Part shown: one piece after another, positions 9,079 through 17,983 of the stretch
Layout: each line of letters opens with the position of its first letter
Position numbering within the stretch: the stretch's first letter is position 1
NCBI GenBank assembly: GCA_030584085.1
Contig: CP129490.1
Location: 2,079,511-2,143,510 of the forward strand
Source of the DNA: Melioribacteraceae bacterium
GTDB lineage: Bacteria; Bacteroidota; Ignavibacteria; Ignavibacteriales; Melioribacteraceae
Length of the DNA stretch: 64,000 bases
Direction of reading: 5' to 3'
Program-made: the position numbers and the translations under genes
The notes under the pieces: model-generated
What the model saw: the letters and a program-made list of their open reading frames with translations, nothing else
Told to the model about the DNA's origin: nothing
Database searches by the model: none

Positions 9079-10296
9079 TTAGTTTGGGTAGATGTTAATT
9101 CTTTTAAGGTAGTCAAGAAACTCAGAATATGGTGAATAAAATTTTATCTTATTTGAGATTGAACTCAAGATTTCCACTATGTCATAATAACTTTGTTTAA
9201 ATGCCGACCAATCATTTTCTGTCATGAATGGATACAAATCTTTATTAATGACAGAATCAGAAGGAATTATTACATAGTCGAGATTTTCGTTTCGTTTACC
9301 TTTGAAAACCCATGTAGGAATTACTTTTATTTCATGCAGATGAATTGATTTATCAAGATTATTTTTAACAATACTAAAATTTAATATTGGCCCGCTATCG
9401 GAATATCTCCACCGTTGATTAGAAATAAAATTCCCTAATGAATAAGCCACAAATCCTGAATCTAAATTACCGTTATTAGTTTTGAAAAACTCGATTGGTT
9501 GAGGTACATGAGGATGACTCCCGATAATAATATCCGCGCCGTAACTTATAGTTTTATTTACGATATCTTGCTGATACAAAGACGGTTTTGTTTTATACTC
9601 ATCACCAAAATGGAAATAAACCAAAACTAGATCCGGGAATAAATTTTTTGCTTTTTGAATATCATTCTTAATCAAAGTAGTATCAATCAGATTAATTAAA
9701 TATTGCTCCCCTTTTGGAATTTGCATTCCATTGGTACCATAAGAATATGCAAGCAGAGCAAATCTTAAACCTTTCGCTTCATAAATTATTATCGAATCTC
9801 TTTCGAATTGTGATGAAAATGTACCGGTATGATAAATTCCCGATTCTTTAATTTGTTCAATTGTTCTTAATAAACCTTTTTTTCCTTTATCGAGGGAATG
9901 ATTATTTGCGGTAACTAGTAAATCGAATCCGGCATCTTTTATTGCATACAAATATTCATCCGGCGAGTTAAATAAAGGATAACCAGAATAACCAACCTTT
10001 TCGCCGGCAAGAACAGTTTCAAGATTTCCGAAAGTAAAATCAGCATCTTTTAAAAAAGGTTTTATGATTTCAAAATTTTCTGAGAAATCGTATCCACTGT
10101 CACTTTTGGCATATTTATATTGTACAGAGTGACACATTAAATCACCAACAACGCTGAAATTTACTATTGTCACAGAATCTTTAATATTGATTTGATCTAC
10201 TTTATCGTTAGTAGACGGAACGAGCGCCTCAGAGATAAATAAAATTAATATCCCGCACAGAAGAAATATTGAAAAGAATTTGTTATTAAGATTCAT
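9079..10296 (-). CDS. CapA-like metallophosphoesterase-fold protein
   Basis: 405 residues with an N-terminal hydrophobic segment (about residues 8-25) that is a signal or anchor, so the body is expected outside the inner membrane. The CapA/PgsA signature blocks are present in order: VVGDLMCH, FGNLETVL, TANNHSLDKG, LVYFHFGDE and GSHPHVPQPIE, the metal-ligand pattern of the calcineurin-like fold. CapA proteins are tied to poly-gamma-glutamate capsule formation, but no other capsule genes are nearby, so a polymer role cannot be assigned. A strong hairpin separates it from the next minus-strand gene. Confidence 0.82.
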   Translation of the reverse strand: MNLNNKFFSIFLLCGILILFISEALVPSTNDKVDQINIKDSVTIVNFSVVGDLMCHSVQYKYAKSDSGYDFSENFEIIKPFLKDADFTFGNLETVLAGEKVGYSGYPLFNSPDEYLYAIKDAGFDLLVTANNHSLDKGKKGLLRTIEQIKESGIYHTGTFSSQFERDSIIIYEAKGLRFALLAYSYGTNGMQIPKGEQYLINLIDTTLIKNDIQKAKNLFPDLVLVYFHFGDEYKTKPSLYQQDIVNKTISYGADIIIGSHPHVPQPIEFFKTNNGNLDSGFVAYSLGNFISNQRWRYSDSGPILNFSIVKNNLDKSIHLHEIKVIPTWVFKGKRNENLDYVIIPSDSVINKDLYPFMTENDWSAFKQSYYDIVEILSSISNKIKFYSPYSEFLDYLKRINIYPN

Positions 10297-10305
10297 AAAA
10301 AATAA

Positions 10306-10347
10306 AAGACCGTTCGAAGGAAGAAATATAATATATCGAACGGTCTT
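10306..10347 (-). terminator. strong hairpin terminator after the Hc1-like gene
   Basis: A perfect 12-bp inverted repeat, AAGACCGTTCGA (10306-10317) with TCGAACGGTCTT (10336-10347), separated by 18 nt. On the minus strand it is followed by a T-rich run (TTTTATTTTTT). It lies between the Hc1-like gene and capA and probably ends the upstream transcript. Confidence 0.7.
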
Positions 10348-10378
10348 AAACTAAAATAGTCGTAAAAACTTTGTAGAA

Positions 10379-10567
10379 TTAACCTTCCTTACGACTGTTT
10401 TTAAGATCTTGAATTTCGTTTCGCATGTCTTGAGCCATTTTCTTTAATTCACTCAATCCTTTGCGAACTCTTGTACCTGCAGCAGCTTGCCCTTTTACGT
10501 AGAATTTTTCTACGTCCTGCTCAAGTGTTCTTAAATGATCAAAAAGTTTTTGATAAGACTCACTCAT
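10379..10567 (-). CDS. histone H1-like Hc1-family DNA-binding protein
   Basis: A 62-residue, mostly helical protein. The segment GQAAAGTRVRKGLSELKKM (about residues 26-44) matches the Hc1-like histone H1 homologues found across Bacteroidota and Chlorobiota, which bind DNA non-specifically and may compact the nucleoid. A textbook ribosome-binding site AAGGAGGT sits 5 nt before the ATG, suggesting high expression. It begins 29 nt after the stop of the Fe-S oxidoreductase gene and is followed by a strong terminator. Confidence 0.8.
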   Translation of the reverse strand: MSESYQKLFDHLRTLEQDVEKFYVKGQAAAGTRVRKGLSELKKMAQDMRNEIQDLKNSRKEG

Positions 10568-10596
10568 TTAGACCTCCTTAATGAAATGGTAGTTAG

Positions 10597-12597
10597 TTAT
10601 TTTGAATTAGCGAGAATAATTTCCGCAATATCTTTTACATCTACATCTTCTTGCTTACTAAACGATTTAACGCCGTCCGTCATCATCGTCATGCAAAACG
10701 GACAAGCAGAAGCAATTGTGTCAGCACTAGTTTTTAATGCTTCTTCGGTTCTGTTTTCGTTTATTCTTTGTCCCTCGGTTTCTTCTAAAAACATCCTTCC
10801 GCCACCGGCTCCACAGCAAAAACCTTTATCCTTATTTCTTTCCATTTCAACAAGTTCTAAACCTTTTACTTTTTTTAACGGATTACGCGGAGAATCATAA
10901 ATATCATTATATCTTCCAAGATAACAAGAATCATGGAAAGTAACCTTTGATTTAATTTCTTCATCTACTAATTCAATTTTACCTTCATTCAACATTTGTT
11001 CTATCATTTCAGTGTGATGTAATACTTCATAATTTCCACCAAATTGCGGGAATTCATTTTTTATTGAATTATAACAATGCGGGCAACCTGTTACAATTTT
11101 TTTAACATTATAATTATTGAGTGTTTCTATGTTCTCCTGCATCATCATTTGAGCAAGATACTCATTCCCTAGTCTTCGTGCAGTATCCCCATTACATTTT
11201 TCTTCGGTACCTAAAATTCTAAAATTAACTCCGGCTTTCTGCATTAATGATGCAAAAGCTTTTGTTACTTTTTTATATCTATCATCATAAGAACCTGCGC
11301 AACCAACCCAGAATAAAACTTCAGTATCAGAATCTTCAGCCATTGTCTTGATATTCATCCCTTCAGCCCAATTTGCTCTATCTTGATGATTGAAAGCCCA
11401 AGGAGTGAAGTTAGTTTCTAGATTTTTAAATATTGTATTCAATTCACTTGGAAACTGAGATTCCATCAACACTAAATTTCGTCGCATATCAATTATTGAA
11501 TCAACATGTTCAATTGTAACCGGACACTCATACACACAAGCATTACAAGTTGTGCAAGCCCATAATTCTTCATCGGTTATATAATCATGCACCAATGTCT
11601 TATCTGATATGCCCTCTATCTCTGTATTACCAGCTAAGACATATGGCGCCTTTTCTTCTAATCTATGCCTGATATCTACTATAATTTTTCTGGGTGATAA
11701 TTTTTTGCCTGTATTAGCTGCCGGACAAACATCAGTACATCTTCCGCATTCTGTACAAGCATAACCATCTAAAAGTTGTTTCCAAGATAGATGCTCAACA
11801 TCAGCAGCACCAAACTGCTCAATATTTTCGTCTTCCAAATTAAGCGGTTTTACTCTGTATTTTTTATCATCAAGTTTTGTGAAATATACATTTGGGATTG
11901 AACTAAAGACATGGAGATGTTTAGAGTAAGGTAAGTAGTTCATAAAAACAAAAATCACAAGAATGTGAATCCACCAAAATATTTCATATGAAAGATCTGC
12001 ATTTGAACTTCCACTTTCATAAAACATCGATGCTAATTGAGTAGAGATTGGATAAACTTCAAATTCTGCTAATACAAAACCATTTTTTGCAATATGAGCT
12101 GCACTTTGTCCGAACATTGAAAGTACAACAAGTAAGATCATCGATAGAATTATTGTTGCATCAATTTGTCCGCCTTTACCCACGTCAAGTCTATCAACTT
12201 TTTGTATGTACCTTCTATATAAAGCGAATAAAACTGAAAAAACGACTAGCAAACCAAAAATATCTTTTATTAAAGTAATAACTGCCAACAACGGGCCCAA
12301 AAATTCTAAATCAAATGGAGAATAAATACCTTGGATTAATGCTTCTAACACGGCTACAAGGAAAAGCATGAATCCCCAGAATATTAAAAAGTGGATTGTG
12401 CCGGCGATTGGATCTCGCAAAATTTTACTTTGACCAAATGCAATTTTTAAAACATTTTTAAATCTTTCGGAAGGTTTATCAAATCGATCTTCATTCTGAC
12501 CAATCGTAAGATAACTAATCAATCTCTTTACATTATAAACAAGAAATGAGAATGCGGAAATTAATACAATAACAAAGATGATATTTTTTAATTCCAT
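10597..12597 (-). CDS. membrane-bound heterodisulfide-reductase-like Fe-S oxidoreductase
   Basis: 666 residues fusing three parts. Residues 1-225 hold five to six membrane helices like the NarI/HdrE cytochrome b subunit. A ferredoxin domain binds two [4Fe-4S] clusters (C281, C284, C287, C291 and C348, C351, C354, C358). The C-terminal half carries two CCG domains (GCAGSYDD..., then CHDSCYL-like HDSCYLGRYN and FCCGAGGGRMF). Such HdrD/E-type fusions pass electrons between soluble donors, often ETF in fatty-acid oxidation, and membrane quinone. The donor here is not shown by neighbours, though acyl-CoA dehydrogenase is encoded 1.6 kb away. The ATG follows AAGGT. Confidence 0.88.
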   Translation of the reverse strand: MELKNIIFVIVLISAFSFLVYNVKRLISYLTIGQNEDRFDKPSERFKNVLKIAFGQSKILRDPIAGTIHFLIFWGFMLFLVAVLEALIQGIYSPFDLEFLGPLLAVITLIKDIFGLLVVFSVLFALYRRYIQKVDRLDVGKGGQIDATIILSMILLVVLSMFGQSAAHIAKNGFVLAEFEVYPISTQLASMFYESGSSNADLSYEIFWWIHILVIFVFMNYLPYSKHLHVFSSIPNVYFTKLDDKKYRVKPLNLEDENIEQFGAADVEHLSWKQLLDGYACTECGRCTDVCPAANTGKKLSPRKIIVDIRHRLEEKAPYVLAGNTEIEGISDKTLVHDYITDEELWACTTCNACVYECPVTIEHVDSIIDMRRNLVLMESQFPSELNTIFKNLETNFTPWAFNHQDRANWAEGMNIKTMAEDSDTEVLFWVGCAGSYDDRYKKVTKAFASLMQKAGVNFRILGTEEKCNGDTARRLGNEYLAQMMMQENIETLNNYNVKKIVTGCPHCYNSIKNEFPQFGGNYEVLHHTEMIEQMLNEGKIELVDEEIKSKVTFHDSCYLGRYNDIYDSPRNPLKKVKGLELVEMERNKDKGFCCGAGGGRMFLEETEGQRINENRTEEALKTSADTIASACPFCMTMMTDGVKSFSKQEDVDVKDIAEIILANSK

Positions 12598-12635
12598 CGT
12601 ACCTTAATTTATGTGATCAAAAAGAACAAAAACAA

Positions 12636-12663
12636 AAGGGATTCCCATCTTAGGAAATCCCTT
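12636..12663 (-). terminator. terminator after bioY
   Basis: AAGGGATT (12636-12643) pairs with AATCCCTT (12656-12663). On the minus strand it lies just after the bioY stop and is followed by TTTGTTTTTGTTC. Confidence 0.7.
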
Positions 12664-12671
12664 AATAAAAT

Positions 12672-13250
12672 TTATGCCGGAAGTTTTGGATATTTTTTAG
12701 AAAATGCATAATAAATACTTACAGCTGCAGAAATCTTTACAATATCCCAAAGTGAAAAGATTAAGACTCCGGAAAGCAAAGCTTGATTGAAATTCCCATC
12801 AAAGAATAATGAGAGATATGCTGCACCGGAAAGTAAAATGGTTAGAGTTCCGAGAATCATTGCCAAAGAGATTGTTAAAAGTGATCTCTTTTTCTCAAGA
12901 ATTGAACCGACTAAAAATGCTGCTACCGGAAATGCAATCAAATATCCACCGGTAGGACCAAATAATGTTTGGATGCCTAAACTAAAGTTAGCAAATACTG
13001 GAAGTCCAATAGCTCCAACAGTTAAGTATAAAATTTGACTGATTGCACCGTTTCTTGCACCAAGAAATGCGCCTGATAAAATTACTAACATAGTTTGCAA
13101 TGTAAATGGAACCGGTTTTATTGGAATGCTGACTTGTGCAGCAAAAACGGTCAATATTGAAAAACTTACTATCCAGAATAATTGAGTAGTTGTAACTTTA
13201 CTCAATAATTCTACAAACACATTCGGCTTAATTTTCTCTTTTACTAACAT
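12672..13250 (-). CDS. bioY: biotin transporter substrate-binding subunit BioY
   Basis: Membrane S-component of an ECF-type biotin transporter. The 192 residues form about six helices and include the BioY signatures QVSIPIKPVPFTLQTM (about residues 39-54), LSGAFLGARNGAISQILYL and GPTGGYLIAFPVAAFLVG. The start has AGGGG 5 nt upstream. BioM and BioN partners are absent nearby, so it either acts alone or with distant EcfAT. It follows the alpha/beta hydrolase by 12 nt. Confidence 0.92.
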   Translation of the reverse strand: MLVKEKIKPNVFVELLSKVTTTQLFWIVSFSILTVFAAQVSIPIKPVPFTLQTMLVILSGAFLGARNGAISQILYLTVGAIGLPVFANFSLGIQTLFGPTGGYLIAFPVAAFLVGSILEKKRSLLTISLAMILGTLTILLSGAAYLSLFFDGNFNQALLSGVLIFSLWDIVKISAAVSIYYAFSKKYPKLPA

Positions 13251-13262
13251 TTCTACCCCTAA

Positions 13263-14090
13263 CTAATTTAAGTGCTTTTTGAAGAATTTATTTGTTTCGT
13301 TTAATACTTTTTCAAACTTATCGTTACTTCCGGAAAAAGGATGCTGAATATTAAATGTGTGTCCGGCATTATGAACTACAAATATTTCGGTATTATTTTT
13401 ATCAGACCAATTATACAGTAAATTTCCTTCATCTATAGGTACTGCCAAATCTTGATCACCATGCGCAATGAACAAAGGTTTCTTTAATTTTTTAACTGCG
13501 TTCTCAATATTTAATTTGTCATTTTGATTTTGTTCAATATCTATCAGAAAGGTTAAGTTCATTCTCATCATCTGATTGGTTCTGGAATTTAACACTTCAA
13601 AATAACCTTTTTCCTTCCAATCCTTTTTTTGACGATCTGAATATCGATCTAATTTAGCAATTGCAGACCAAGTAGAAACCGCATTAACATTTTCGTTTTG
13701 AGAGGAAGTTAAAATTGATATTGCGCCACCCCTGCTATGTCCTAATAATCCAATTCTTTTAGAAGAAATATTTTCAGTGAAAAAACCATCACGGTAAGAA
13801 CGAATAATTAAATTCAATTCATCGATTTCCCTTGAAAATGTATTCTGTGCAAATTTTTCAAGTTCATCAAATTCTGTTAAACTTTCACCCACACCATTCA
13901 GCGAAAAATTAAATGTAATAACAAAAAAACCTTTCTCCGCAAAAAAGTTTGATAAATATGGTCCAAATCCCCAATCTTTAAAACCTTTAAATCCATGTAC
14001 AAAAATTATACACGGATTTTCACTTTTACCAAATGTCCTAATGCGAATCTTTTCATTGTCATTTGTTTCTAGCACATAATCTTTGCTCAT
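13263..14090 (-). CDS. alpha/beta hydrolase, dienelactone-hydrolase-like
   Basis: About 275 residues from the ATG at 14088-14090; an in-frame TTG at 14124-14126 would add 12. The fold shows the oxyanion region IIFVHGFKGFKDWG, the nucleophile elbow LGHSRGGA (Ser in GHSRG), an acid in AHGDQDLAVP and the catalytic His in VVHNAGHTFN. This is a complete Ser-Asp-His triad. No signal peptide, so cytoplasmic. Substrate unknown. It precedes bioY by 12 nt, and a role as a BioH-like esterase in pimeloyl chain release is possible but not supported by a specific motif. Confidence 0.8.
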   Translation of the reverse strand: MSKDYVLETNDNEKIRIRTFGKSENPCIIFVHGFKGFKDWGFGPYLSNFFAEKGFFVITFNFSLNGVGESLTEFDELEKFAQNTFSREIDELNLIIRSYRDGFFTENISSKRIGLLGHSRGGAISILTSSQNENVNAVSTWSAIAKLDRYSDRQKKDWKEKGYFEVLNSRTNQMMRMNLTFLIDIEQNQNDKLNIENAVKKLKKPLFIAHGDQDLAVPIDEGNLLYNWSDKNNTEIFVVHNAGHTFNIQHPFSGSNDKFEKVLNETNKFFKKHLN

Positions 14091-14227
14091 AGACTTAAAT
14101 ATGCCTATTAGACGCTGAAAAGTCAAGATTTTATATTAAAATAAAAATAATGTCTTTGGATCGATTAAATTTATTTTTTACCTCTTAAATGCTTATTTTT
14201 TGAAAGATTTTAACAATGGAGAAATTA

Positions 14228-15373
14228 ATGAATTATTCCTTTTCTGAAGATCACGAAATTCTAAGAAAAATGGTTCGTGATTTTACAAATGCAGAAATTC
14301 GTCCAATTGCTGCAAAAATTGATCAAAATGAAGAAATTCCTAAAGAATTAATAAAAAAACTAGGTGAAGTTGGAATCCTTGGCACTCCGTTTCCTGAAGA
14401 ATATGGTGGTGGAGGTTTTGGCGAAATTGGATATTGCATAGCTCAAGAAGAAGTAACCCGAGCTTGCGGATCAACTGCGGCTTTTATCGGCGCTCATATT
14501 TCTATTGGTACAAATGCAATATTTATCGGAGGATCGGAAGAATTAAAGCAAAAATATCTCCCCTCTTTGTGTAGCGGTAAAAAAATTGCGGCATTTGCAT
14601 TAACAGAATCTGAAGCGGGTTCTGATGCTATTAATCTTAAGACTTCTGCAAAAAAAGTTGGTGATAAATGGATTTTAAATGGTGAAAAAGTTTGGATAAC
14701 TAATGGTGCGATTGCCGATGTTTTTTCGGTTTTTGCAAAAACGGAAAAAGGTATAACCGGATTTGTGGTCGAGAAAAGTTTCCCCGGTGTCTCAATTGGA
14801 CCTAATGAAAAGAAGCTTGGTATAAAAGGAAGCACAACAAACACTATAAGTTTTGAAAATGTGGAAATTCCTTCTGAAAATATGATTGGAACTGAGGGAC
14901 GTGGATTTTTAATTGCGATGAAAACGCTTGATGCGGGCAGACTTGGTATTGGTGCTTGCTCTGTTGGTGCTGCAAAAGAAATGTTGGAACTTGCAGTTAG
15001 TTACGCTACACAAAGGAAACAATTTGGACAAGAGATTGCAAAATTCCAAGCAATACAATTTATGATTTCTGATATGACAACAAAAATTTACGCTATGGAA
15101 AGTATGTTATTGAGATGTGCTGCAAAATATGAAAGGGATCAAGATATCTCTCAAGAAGCAGCGATCGTAAAATTATTCTGCTCAGAAAATGTCTCAGAGG
15201 TCGCAGATATGGCATTACAAATTCATGGCGGAATGGGATTCTCGCGAGAGATACCAATTGAAAGGTATTACCGTGATGCAAGAATCTTGCGTATATTTGA
15301 AGGTACAAGTGAAATTCAAAAATTAATCATTAGCCGGAAATCGATTAAGAGTGGCGGTAAGTGGAAAATTTAA
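14228..15373 (+). CDS. acyl-CoA dehydrogenase
   Basis: FAD enzyme catalysing alpha,beta-dehydrogenation of an acyl-CoA. Signatures present: FALTESEAGSDA, WITNGAIADVFSVFAKT, GIKGSTTNTISFENVEIP, QRKQFGQEIAKFQAIQF and the C-terminal QIHGGMGFSREIPIERYYRDAR followed by IFEGTSEIQ, in which the Glu of EGTSE is the usual catalytic base. The frame also has an ATG at 14216, but GGAG at 14218-14221 is well placed for the ATG at 14228, giving 381 residues, the normal length. The stop abuts the next ATG. It may pair with an ETF and the membrane Fe-S oxidoreductase nearby. Confidence 0.93.
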   Translation: MNYSFSEDHEILRKMVRDFTNAEIRPIAAKIDQNEEIPKELIKKLGEVGILGTPFPEEYGGGGFGEIGYCIAQEEVTRACGSTAAFIGAHISIGTNAIFIGGSEELKQKYLPSLCSGKKIAAFALTESEAGSDAINLKTSAKKVGDKWILNGEKVWITNGAIADVFSVFAKTEKGITGFVVEKSFPGVSIGPNEKKLGIKGSTTNTISFENVEIPSENMIGTEGRGFLIAMKTLDAGRLGIGACSVGAAKEMLELAVSYATQRKQFGQEIAKFQAIQFMISDMTTKIYAMESMLLRCAAKYERDQDISQEAAIVKLFCSENVSEVADMALQIHGGMGFSREIPIERYYRDARILRIFEGTSEIQKLIISRKSIKSGGKWKI

Positions 15374-16126
15374 ATGCGTAAATTGCTGGTTATACCGAGT
15401 ATAGATATAAAGGACGGTAAAATTGTTAGAGTCGTTCAAGGAATACCGGAACTAAATTGTTCTGCCTACGGAGATGATCCGGTTGAAATGGCAATGATTT
15501 GGAGAGCCGAAAATGCGAAGACGATTCACATTGTGGATTTTGATTCATCACATTTTCATTCACATAAAAATTATAATATTATAAAAAAAATTTGTGAGTC
15601 CGTAGTAATTCCTATTGAATACGGCGGTGGCATTACAAACATCGATGATGCAAAACGAGCATTCGACTTAGGAGTTTTTAGAATAGTAGTCGGCAGTTTA
15701 GCATTTGAAAATGAGGAAGAATTTATTAAAATACTAAATGAATTTGGAATGCTGAAGGTTGCAGCGGCAATTGATGTAATTGATAACGAAGTTGTAATAA
15801 AAGGTCGAACAAAAAGAACCGGTGTCAATCCTATTGAATATGCAAAACATCTTGAATCGTTAGGGGTTTGTAGAGTCATTGTAACTGATGTTAAAACAAA
15901 CGGTATGATGAACGGTCCAAACATTCAGTTATCAAATAAAATTGCGGAAGCCACAAATCTTAAAGTATCATTATCGGGTGGAATTGGCGGATATGAAGAT
16001 TTGAAGAAAGTACAGGACGAGTCGAATGAGAGAGTTGATTCAGTAATAATTGGCCGTGCACTTTATGAGAATAAATTTCCATGTCAAAAAATCTGGCGTG
16101 TTGCCGAATCCGGAATATTTAATTAG
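15374..16126 (+). CDS. HisA/HisF-family TIM-barrel protein, second HisA paralogue
   Basis: 250-residue (beta/alpha)8 barrel closest in pattern to HisA, the ProFAR isomerase. Catalytic-type residues are present: the first Asp in IPSIDIKDG, the second in AAIDVIDNE, and a Thr in VTDVKTNGMMNGPN, although the usual DRDG of HisA is DVKTNG here. Phosphate-binding glycines are seen in YGGGITN, VVGSLAF, LSGGIGG and IIGRALYE. A separate, complete HisA is encoded in the his operon at 57541-58257, so this copy is an extra one and may have another substrate. It abuts the acyl-CoA dehydrogenase gene and is followed after 8 nt by a cyclic-nucleotide-binding protein. Confidence 0.85.
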   Translation: MRKLLVIPSIDIKDGKIVRVVQGIPELNCSAYGDDPVEMAMIWRAENAKTIHIVDFDSSHFHSHKNYNIIKKICESVVIPIEYGGGITNIDDAKRAFDLGVFRIVVGSLAFENEEEFIKILNEFGMLKVAAAIDVIDNEVVIKGRTKRTGVNPIEYAKHLESLGVCRVIVTDVKTNGMMNGPNIQLSNKIAEATNLKVSLSGGIGGYEDLKKVQDESNERVDSVIIGRALYENKFPCQKIWRVAESGIFN

Positions 16127-16134
16127 AGGAACAA

Positions 16135-16671
16135 ATGGATACAACACAAGAATTAATTAAAAGCAAAAGCAGTTTTTGGGCAAACTTATTCAAAACGCCC
16201 GGTGAAAAAAGCGATTTGGAAGAATTGCTTCTTGCAATGCCGCCTTTTGAAAATCTAAGGGGAAAATATATTAAACTCCTTATGCAAATTATCCACAATC
16301 GAGTTTATGAAGCAAATGAATATATCTTTTATCAAGGTGATCCAGGAATCGGATTATATATAGTTAGAGAAGGTTCAGTTGTTATAAAACAATCTATTGA
16401 TGATAAAGAACCAATCGATATGGCAACACTAACTCGAGGTGATTTTTTTGGTGAACTTGCTTTATTAGATGATGAAGTTAGATCGGGTTCTGCAGTTGCC
16501 TTAGAAGCTTGCAGCATAGCTGTCATATTCAAACCGGATTTGGATGAATTTATAGAGCGATATCCTAAAGCTGGTTTAAAAATACTGAAAGGGATTTCTA
16601 CTATTATTTCAACCAGATTACGAAGAGTTAATGACGAGTATTTTTCTCTTTATGTTGAAAAACTAAAATAG
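16135..16671 (+). CDS. cyclic-nucleotide-binding-domain protein without DNA-binding domain
   Basis: 178 residues. After about 40 residues comes a CNMP-binding beta-roll with YIFYQGDPGIGLYIVREGSV and the phosphate-binding cassette RGDFFGELALLDDEVRSGSA (about residues 101-120), which keeps the Gly-Glu and Arg expected to contact a cyclic nucleotide. It ends in a helix (ISTIISTRLRRVNDEY) with no helix-turn-helix, so it is a sensor or adaptor and not a CRP-type regulator. GAGGA precedes the start. Directly followed by a universal stress protein. Confidence 0.87.
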   Translation: MDTTQELIKSKSSFWANLFKTPGEKSDLEELLLAMPPFENLRGKYIKLLMQIIHNRVYEANEYIFYQGDPGIGLYIVREGSVVIKQSIDDKEPIDMATLTRGDFFGELALLDDEVRSGSAVALEACSIAVIFKPDLDEFIERYPKAGLKILKGISTIISTRLRRVNDEYFSLYVEKLK

Positions 16672-16681
16672 GAGGAATAGC

Positions 16682-17149
16682 ATGGCAAACTTTAAAAAAA
16701 TATTAGTCCCAATCGATTTTTCCGACTATTCGAAACGTGCGCTGAGATATGCAATTGATTTTGCAAAACAATTTAATTCGGAGTTGAGTCTTGTATCCGT
16801 AATTGAACCAATGATTTATCCCGCAGATTTTAGCATGGGTCAAGTTGCAATTCCCGCAACGGATCAAAATCTGACAGAAAGAGTGGAGACAGAATTAGAA
16901 ACACTAGAAAAAAATGAAATTGGTAGTGAATTAAAATCAAAAAGAATAATCAAAACCGGTAAACCTTTTTATGAAATAATTGAAACCGCTCGCGAAGAAG
17001 ATGTTGATTTAATAATAATTGCTACACACGGACATACCGGTGTTGAACATTTACTATTCGGAAGTACTGCTGAAAAGGTTGTTCGTAAAGCACCATGCCC
17101 TGTTCTTACTTTGCGTGAACCTATAAAGGGTTTTCGATTTGAAAAATGA
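16682..17149 (+). CDS. universal stress protein (UspA family)
   Basis: 155-residue cytoplasmic protein of the Usp alpha/beta fold. It starts KILVPIDFSDYSKRALRYA and has the ATP-binding block IIATHGHTGVEHLLFGSTAEKVVRKAPCPVL in two parts (GxHGxxG then GSxxEKV), so it is probably the nucleotide-binding type. AGGAGG lies 6 nt before the ATG. The stop overlaps the next start (ATGA). Confidence 0.92.
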   Translation: MANFKKILVPIDFSDYSKRALRYAIDFAKQFNSELSLVSVIEPMIYPADFSMGQVAIPATDQNLTERVETELETLEKNEIGSELKSKRIIKTGKPFYEIIETAREEDVDLIIIATHGHTGVEHLLFGSTAEKVVRKAPCPVLTLREPIKGFRFEK

Positions 17150-17922
17150 GTTTTGATCATTTACCGGAAGAATTAATTAATATCATTTCCGATAATACTT
17201 CGGGAAGCCGTGAATTACTGGATAAAATTTTGCATTATCTAAGAAACAATCATGATAAGATAAATCCAAAATTAATTTCATCTTTACAAAAACACTTTCA
17301 CGATTTTCAAACAATTCAAAATTTCCTTGCTAATCTCGGAGCTGCGTATCAAGAAAATTCAATCAAGGAATTTTTGAATAAATATAATAACGATATTTTA
17401 TTCCACAATATTTACAGATCCTTCAAACCACTCATTTCGGATTTATACTCATTTATAACCATTTCAAATAGCAAAACAATTTTAGAGATATTGAAGTTAA
17501 CTGCTTCAGAGAAAGAATCAATCGAAGTGATTGTTAGTGAAGGCAGACCGATTCTTGAAGGAAGAATTTTAGCAGAAAATTTAAGTTCTCCGAAAATTAA
17601 GACTACATTGATAACAGAAGCACAAATTTATAATGCAGTACAAAATGTTGATTGTGGCATTATCGGGGCTGACAAAGTATTAAAAAATGGTAAAGTAATT
17701 AATAAAGTCGGAAGTAATTTACTAGCATTAGCTTGTAAAGAATTCTGTAAACCCTTTTATGTTATTGCTGATAAAACAAAATTCAGTAAAAACAATTTGA
17801 TCGACAACAATGAGAAGCCTAGTAAAGAAATCTATTCTGGAACAGAGAATAAAATAAAAATTAATAACTATTATTTTGAAGAAATACCTAATGAATATAT
17901 AACGAAAATTATAACCGATTAG
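17146..17922 (+). CDS. eIF2B alpha/beta/delta-family protein (sugar-phosphate isomerase-like)
   Basis: 258 residues. The C-terminal half matches the eIF2B/MtnA/ribose-1,5-bisphosphate isomerase family: IEVIVSEGRPILEGRILAE is broken into EGRPxxEG, then DCGIIGADKVLKNGKVINK (the conserved GAD), and KVGSNLLALACKEFCKPFYV. The N-terminal ~90 residues are a variable helical region. Bacterial members are metabolic isomerases, so a role on a ribose phosphate is likely, but the exact reaction is not readable. It overlaps the universal stress gene by 4 nt and ends this plus-strand run. Confidence 0.8.
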   Translation: MSFDHLPEELINIISDNTSGSRELLDKILHYLRNNHDKINPKLISSLQKHFHDFQTIQNFLANLGAAYQENSIKEFLNKYNNDILFHNIYRSFKPLISDLYSFITISNSKTILEILKLTASEKESIEVIVSEGRPILEGRILAENLSSPKIKTTLITEAQIYNAVQNVDCGIIGADKVLKNGKVINKVGSNLLALACKEFCKPFYVIADKTKFSKNNLIDNNEKPSKEIYSGTENKIKINNYYFEEIPNEYITKIITD

Positions 17923-17983
17923 TCATAGTCATATATGCTATTGATTACTACTTTTATATAAGATAATCAAGACTTCACAACAT

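Noticed and set aside
13251-13262. A biotin repressor operator upstream of bioY
   Set aside because: Only 12 nt separate bioY from the hydrolase gene and no TTGTAAAC-type palindrome is present.
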